Below are positions 5,280-9,126 of a DNA stretch of 9,126 nt, piece after piece. Position 1 is the stretch's first letter. Each line of letters begins with the position of its first letter. Origin of the DNA: Oscillospiraceae bacterium. Its GTDB lineage: Bacteria > Bacillota_A > Clostridia > Oscillospirales > WRJC01. Location: positions 1 to 9,126 of the forward strand of contig WRJC01000087.1 in NCBI GenBank assembly GCA_009782405.1, read 5' to 3'. Below the pieces are notes generated by a model that saw only the letters and a list, made by a program, of their open reading frames with translations, did no database searches and was not told the DNA's origin. The translations under genes were made by a program, and so were the position numbers.

Positions 5280-6017
5280 ATGTCGATAGATTACAACACA
5301 CTCGCAAAAGATTACGATCTGACGCGCACCGCGAATATAAACACTATCAACTTGTTCGCCGCCGAACTGCCGCTCGACGGAAGGACTATCCTCGATTTCG
5401 GCTGCGGCACCGGCAACTTCGCCTACGCGATAAAAAAGCTCACCACCGCCGAAATATACGGCGTGGAACCATCAAATGGCATGAGGGAAAAAGCACTGGC
5501 AAAAGGGATTGATGTGCAAAGCGGCGATCATTTGGCGGTTCCATTTGAAGATAGTTTTTTCGATTTTGTCTATATGACCGACGTTATCCATCATGTGCCG
5601 GATATAAAGATGATGTTCAATGAATTTCGCCGCGTCCTGAAACCGGGCGGACTTGTCTGCATACTCACCGAATCCCACAGCCAGCTTGAAACCCGCCATT
5701 GGGTAAAGTATTTCCCGACTACCGTCGCGGTTGAAAAGAAGCGTTATCCCGACATACCAGACATTGCCACCGCCGCCAAAACCGCCGGGCTTGATGAATA
5801 CAAGGTTGTCACCACCGACAAGGACAGGGAGGTTATTATAACAAACGATTTCATCAATCTGGTCGAAAACAAGGGATATTCTATGTTCCGGCTGATCGAA
5901 GAAGCTGATTATCAAGCCGGACTTGCGGCGCTCAAAAGAGATTTTGAAAACAAAACAGTCATACACAGCAGCCACGGTGAAACGCTGTTGTGGTTAAGGA
6001 GGGCAATTCATGGATAG
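5280..6017 (+). CDS. Class I SAM-dependent methyltransferase (Methyltransf_11 type)
   Basis: This 245-residue enzyme has the Rossmann-like SAM fold. Motif I is ILDFGCGTGN (37-46). E63 in YGVEPS would bind the SAM ribose. The segment FDFVYMTDVIHHVPD and the post-motif RRVLKPGGLVCI follow. The C-terminal half (about 135-245) contains LTESHSQLETRHW and KYFPTTVAVEKKRYPDI, presumably the substrate-side cap. The start ATG at 5280 follows AAGGA (5270-5274) by five bases. Family members methylate small molecules, lipids or occasionally RNA; the substrate cannot be read here. It is the first large gene of the operon. Its stop overlaps the start of the next gene by eight bases, so translation is coupled. 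Confidence 0.9.
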   Translation: MSIDYNTLAKDYDLTRTANINTINLFAAELPLDGRTILDFGCGTGNFAYAIKKLTTAEIYGVEPSNGMREKALAKGIDVQSGDHLAVPFEDSFFDFVYMTDVIHHVPDIKMMFNEFRRVLKPGGLVCILTESHSQLETRHWVKYFPTTVAVEKKRYPDIPDIATAAKTAGLDEYKVVTTDKDREVIITNDFINLVENKGYSMFRLIEEADYQAGLAALKRDFENKTVIHSSHGETLLWLRRAIHG

Positions 6018-6759
6018 CAAAATATTGTTGTACGAAGAACTCTCCCTCAATGCCCATCCCGCGCTACAAACACAAGTTTACGATGGCTGGGTGCTGCGGT
6101 TCGCAAATGGTTATACCAATAGGGCTAATTCGATAAATCCGCTCTATCCGTCCACACTTGATTTGCAAATAAAGATAGCCGAGTGTGAAAAACGGTATTT
6201 CGCGCAGGGATTGCAAGCTGTTTATAAACTGACCGACGGCTCAAATCCGAATATCGATAAGACCCTCGAACAACATGGCTACAGTATCGTTACGCCTACA
6301 TACATTATGGAAATGGATTTACAAGGCAAGAATTTTTTATCCGGCGATTGTATTATGGCAGATCATGCCGACGACGAATGGCTGAACGCTTACTTTTCAT
6401 TTGGCCGCTATACCGAAAGCGTAAAAATGGCGACCGCCAAACAAATACTTGATAATGTGAAAAGCAATATGATTTGTGGGCGGCTTGTCAAAAACGGCAC
6501 ATCCGTCGCCTGCGGTTCGGCAGTAATCGAGCGTGGATATATGGCGTTGCTGAATATTGTCGTAGATGAACCGCAGCGAGGAAAAGGCTACGGCACAGAA
6601 ATTTGCGAATCGCTTATATCGGCGTCACAGCGGTTCGGTGCGCGTACAGCTTATATGCAAGTTGTACAAAACAATGAAAAGGCGGTTAATCTCTATACAA
6701 AACTCGGATACAAAACGATATATTCATATTGGTATCGGGTGAAGAAAGGGGAATCATGA
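6010..6759 (+). CDS. GNAT family N-acetyltransferase
   Basis: The 249-residue protein has a C-terminal GNAT domain (about 115-249). Its acetyl-CoA loop is RGKGYG (190-195), preceded by ALLNIVVDEPQ (beta4) and followed by NNEKAVNLYTKLGYK. Y229 sits in the position of the usual general acid. The N-terminal 110 residues (WVLRFANGYTNRANSI and VYKLTDGSNPNIDKTLEQHG) look like a degenerate second GNAT-like half, as seen in two-lobed GNATs. Translation starts at ATG 6010, overlapping the methyltransferase gene by eight bases and preceded by AAGGAGG (5996-6002) at seven bases. Cytoplasmic; it would acetylate an amine on an unknown small molecule. It pairs with the methyltransferase before it. Confidence 0.9.
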   Translation: MDSKILLYEELSLNAHPALQTQVYDGWVLRFANGYTNRANSINPLYPSTLDLQIKIAECEKRYFAQGLQAVYKLTDGSNPNIDKTLEQHGYSIVTPTYIMEMDLQGKNFLSGDCIMADHADDEWLNAYFSFGRYTESVKMATAKQILDNVKSNMICGRLVKNGTSVACGSAVIERGYMALLNIVVDEPQRGKGYGTEICESLISASQRFGARTAYMQVVQNNEKAVNLYTKLGYKTIYSYWYRVKKGES

Positions 6760-6821
6760 TGAACGATCACAAAATCATCTGTTATTTGAAGTATTGGAGA
6801 GTTGAGCGTGGAAAATCATAA
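6756..6821 (+). CDS. Very small frame bridging two operon genes (doubtful)
   Basis: ATGATG at 6756-6761 follows AAAGGGG (6745-6751) and opens a 21-codon frame (MMNDHKIICYLKYWRVERGK and one Ser) ending at TAA 6819-6821. It overlaps the preceding stop codon by four bases and the next gene's start by 14. It could be a coupling peptide that carries ribosomes from the GNAT gene to the methyltransferase GTG start. No family resemblance; it may be chance. Confidence 0.22.
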   Translation: MMNDHKIICYLKYWRVERGKS

Positions 6822-7446
6822 TCCGTGGCAAAAACTGCCGCATGATACATACGAAAAACACATGGGGCATGAAAATGTGAAGCAGCTTGAAATGCTGTCG
6901 CGCATATTTAGCGATCAGTTTGCCCTTGTCGCGGATATGCAAAAGCCGACCATTGCGATTCTTGGGATAACGGGCGGCAATGGATTGGAAAACATCGAAG
7001 CCGGAAGGTACAAGTGTGTAATCGGAATCGATATAAATGAACAATATCTAAACATATGCCGCAATCGTTACAGCCATCTGCCGGAGTTGAAACTATATCA
7101 AGTTGATCTGATGACCGAAAAAGAACGCGCCGTTGATATTTTGCAACAATCCGATTTGGTGACGGCGAATTTGCTCGTTAAACATATTCATCTTGACAAT
7201 TTTACGGATATTGTCGGCAAACTTCGCAAACCGATCATTTCCGTCACCGTGCAACTTGACCCGGACGGGCAATCTCTTTCACATTCGGGATATGAGGCGG
7301 CATTTGAGGATATTCAAGAGCACGGGCAAAACCATGATGAAGCCGCGCTCACCGACGCTATGCGTGACGCGGGATATATCCTAATTGGAAAAAGCGAATA
7401 TGAATTGCCGAACAAAAAGATTTTTATAAGGCTTGATTACAAATGA
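6808..7446 (+). CDS. Class I SAM-dependent methyltransferase, GITGGNG type
   Basis: This 212-residue protein begins MENHNPWQKLPHDTYEKHM. I place the start at GTG 6808, because GGAGAG (6795-6800) lies seven bases upstream; the in-frame TTG at 6802 is too close to it. Motif I has the unusual form AILGITGGNGLE (50-61) in place of DxGxGxG, and D75 in VIGIDINEQYL is the expected SAM ribose ligand. Later strands read SDLVTANLLVKHI and KPIISVTVQLD. The protein is shorter than, and clearly different from, the methyltransferase at 5280-6017, so the two are not recent duplicates. The substrate is unknown. It lies 48 bases after the GNAT gene and 15 before the next one. Confidence 0.82.
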   Translation: MENHNPWQKLPHDTYEKHMGHENVKQLEMLSRIFSDQFALVADMQKPTIAILGITGGNGLENIEAGRYKCVIGIDINEQYLNICRNRYSHLPELKLYQVDLMTEKERAVDILQQSDLVTANLLVKHIHLDNFTDIVGKLRKPIISVTVQLDPDGQSLSHSGYEAAFEDIQEHGQNHDEAALTDAMRDAGYILIGKSEYELPNKKIFIRLDYK

Positions 7447-7461
7447 GAAAGGACTTGTAAT

Positions 7462-8295
7462 ATGAAATTCACGCTCTATGCAACGGCAAAAGATTTTTCT
7501 GGCGATGTGCTGCCAATCCTGAACCGGCACGAGATACAAAACAATTTGATCTATAAAAACATCGGCGATGATAAGTTCATGGCAAGCGTTAAAGATGATT
7601 GCGGGAACGTCATCTTAACCGCCGCACGGACTGTGCCTTTCCCGATGACCATGTACGAAACCGATAATATCCGAAACGATGGTGCGGTAGATTTTTTTAT
7701 CCGGTCGATTATGGAATGCGGGATTGAAGTCGATCTTATCATGACCGAGAAGGCGCTCGCAAAGAATTTCTGTGAGCAATACGGCAAACTGACAAGCAAG
7801 AGTTATTGTCTAAATGAGAGCCTTGTTTTGTATTTGCTCGACAAAACGAATGAAGTTAAACCCATAGGCGGCTCTTTCCGCGTGGTGAATTTCGACGATA
7901 TGTATTATCTGCCATATTGGTATGCGGATTTTCCCCCTGCTTGCAATATCGGCGAATACAACCTTTCCGCCGGGATTGAGGGCGCAAACCGGGCGGCAGA
8001 AAAGGGAAACGCATATATATGGGTGGATAATTACCCCGTATCGGTTGCCGCCAGCGTCAGGAGTACATCCAACTGCGCGTTTATCGGCCATGTCTACACG
8101 CCGCCGAATCTGCGCGGCAAAGGGTACGGCACGGCTTGTGTTTGGCATCTATCCCAAAAGCTGTTTGATGACGGATTCAAATATTGCGCCTTATACGCCA
8201 ACTGCGCTAATCCGTATTCCAACCGGGTTTATCAGAAGATCGGATATAAAGAAATATTTTGGTATGACCAATATAAATTGCAGAAAGGAAATTGA
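7462..8295 (+). CDS. GNAT family N-acetyltransferase
   Basis: This is a 277-residue two-part GNAT. Residues about 1-130 form an N-terminal GNAT-like half without the loop motif. Residues about 135-277 form the catalytic half with IGHVYTPPNL (beta4), the acetyl-CoA loop RGKGYG (218-223) and NPYSNRVYQKIGYKEI, where Y257 is the likely general acid. This matches the FR47-like/GNAT2-type enzymes of Bacillota. The ATG at 7462 follows AAAGGA by eight bases and lies 15 bases after the methyltransferase stop. The organisation parallels the GNAT at 6010-6759, giving the operon an alternating methyltransferase-GNAT order. A small-molecule substrate is likely but not identifiable. Confidence 0.88.
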   Translation: MKFTLYATAKDFSGDVLPILNRHEIQNNLIYKNIGDDKFMASVKDDCGNVILTAARTVPFPMTMYETDNIRNDGAVDFFIRSIMECGIEVDLIMTEKALAKNFCEQYGKLTSKSYCLNESLVLYLLDKTNEVKPIGGSFRVVNFDDMYYLPYWYADFPPACNIGEYNLSAGIEGANRAAEKGNAYIWVDNYPVSVAASVRSTSNCAFIGHVYTPPNLRGKGYGTACVWHLSQKLFDDGFKYCALYANCANPYSNRVYQKIGYKEIFWYDQYKLQKGN

Positions 8296-8300
8296 TATAT

Positions 8301-9126
8301 ATGCAATATTTCGTTATAGATGTATTCACCGATAAGCTGTTTGGCGGCAATCCCGCCGGGATTTGCCTGCTCGACAAATGGGTGCCCGATGATCTTTTGC
8401 AAAATATCGCAGCCGAAAACAACCTGTCCGAAACGGCATTTTTAGTCAAACAGGAAGGTTTTTACGATTTGCGCTGGTTTACGCCGACGCTTGAAGTTGA
8501 CCTCTGCGGCCACGCTACGGTTGCGAGCGCGTTTGTGTTGTTTGAGGACGCCGAAAAAGAATTGCGCGAGATAAAATTCAAGACCGTGAGCGGGGTGATG
8601 TCGGTCACAAAAGATGACGATTTGCTCTATCTCGATTTTCCGTCACGCCCGGTCACGCCCTGCCCGATATATCAGACATTTGAAAAAGCGTTTGGCATAA
8701 AGCCGGCCGCCGCATATAAAGCCGCAGATTTTTTGGCGCTGGTTGACAGCGTCGAAACGCTGCATAACATCAATCCCGATTTTTCGGTTTTGAAACAAAT
8801 AAAAACCGAGGCAAAGCTCGATGATGACAACTTCGGAATCATCGTCACCGCAAAAGGCGACGACTGCGATTTTGTTTCCCGCTTCTTCGCTCCGAACGCC
8901 GGAATCGACGAAGATTCGGTCACGGGACGCGCCCATTGCTCGCTGATACCTTTTTGGGGCGAAAAGCTGAACAAAAAAGTTATGGTCGCGTGGCAGTTAT
9001 CCAAACGCGGCGGGACGTTGTACTGCGAAGATTGCGGCGAGCGAGTGAAAATCGGCGGCAATGCGGTGAGTTATTTAAAAGGCGATATTGATATATCGGA
9101 GGATATGTCAATGGAACCCCACGGAT
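8301..9126 (+). CDS. PhzF-family isomerase-like protein, 3' partial
   Basis: ATG at 8301, after AAAGGAA at 8284-8290, opens a frame still open at the window edge (275 codons). It matches the PhzF/YddE/YHI9 family, named after the phenazine biosynthesis isomerase, which has a diaminopimelate-epimerase-like two-lobed fold. It starts YFVIDVFTDKLFGGNPAGI. The catalytic Glu is E44 in NNLSETAFL, the conserved His is H71 in LCGHAT, and the conserved Asp is D205 in EDSVTGRAHC. All three key positions are present. The usual family end, GGNAVSYLKGDI, occurs around 254-265, so the gene should stop just beyond the window; the tail DISEDMSMEPHG is beyond the usual terminus. No other phenazine genes are present, and most PhzF homologues have unknown substrates. 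Five bases separate it from the GNAT gene, so it belongs to the same operon. Confidence 0.9.
   Translation, partial: MQYFVIDVFTDKLFGGNPAGICLLDKWVPDDLLQNIAAENNLSETAFLVKQEGFYDLRWFTPTLEVDLCGHATVASAFVLFEDAEKELREIKFKTVSGVMSVTKDDDLLYLDFPSRPVTPCPIYQTFEKAFGIKPAAAYKAADFLALVDSVETLHNINPDFSVLKQIKTEAKLDDDNFGIIVTAKGDDCDFVSRFFAPNAGIDEDSVTGRAHCSLIPFWGEKLNKKVMVAWQLSKRGGTLYCEDCGERVKIGGNAVSYLKGDIDISEDMSMEPHG

Overview
The window looks like the chromosome of a Bacillota (probably Clostridia-type) bacterium. The support is strong AAGGAGG-like ribosome binding sites before most genes, sigma-A-like promoters, an XRE regulator of the kind common in Clostridia, and acetyltransferase and methyltransferase families typical of that group. 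This is a family-level impression; nothing here identifies a species. Composition is mosaic. Sixty-base samples I counted give 67% G+C in the left-hand lactonase gene (721-780), 42% in the XRE gene (2101-2160), 33-35% in the 3108-3698 gene (3121-3240), 57% in the reverse-strand acetyltransferase (4501-4560) and 42% in the right-hand operon (7081-7140).

Layout. (1) 1-1930, plus strand: the 3' part of a beta-propeller lactonase (6-phosphogluconolactonase-like) followed 39 bases later by a PHP-domain metal phosphoesterase. (2) 2012-2841: an XRE-family repressor-like protein with its own promoter region. (3) 2842-3768: an AT-rich cassette. A perfect consensus promoter (TTGACA, 17 bases, TATAAT, extended -10) drives a roughly 167-nt structured, apparently non-coding RNA. 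That RNA ends in a strong intrinsic terminator, 22 bases before a small gene whose product resembles the PBECR4 nuclease-like family. A second, bidirectional terminator closes the cassette. (4) 3769-4920, minus strand: a protein with two fused GNAT domains. Its stop codon abuts the start of a third GNAT gene, of which only about 37 recognisable codons survive before the cassette edge. (5) 4955-5042: divergent promoters whose -35 boxes are embedded in a shared 11-bp inverted repeat. (6) 5080-9126, plus strand: a possible 31-codon leader peptide, then a tight operon of methyltransferase, GNAT, methyltransferase, GNAT and a PhzF-family protein that runs off the right edge.

The most interesting part is region 3. 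The order strong promoter, structured RNA, leaky-looking terminator, small nuclease-like protein is the architecture of type III (RNA-antitoxin) toxin-antitoxin systems such as ToxIN. Here, however, the protein is not ToxN-like and the RNA lacks the usual tandem repeats. The cassette is compositionally foreign, and its right edge coincides with a truncated chromosomal gene, so it looks acquired. Regions 4-6 form a cluster of small-molecule-modifying enzymes (five GNAT domains counting both halves of the fusion and the remnant, two methyltransferases, one PhzF) expressed divergently from one control region. This suggests an acquired detoxification, resistance or tailoring locus, but no substrate can be read from the sequence.
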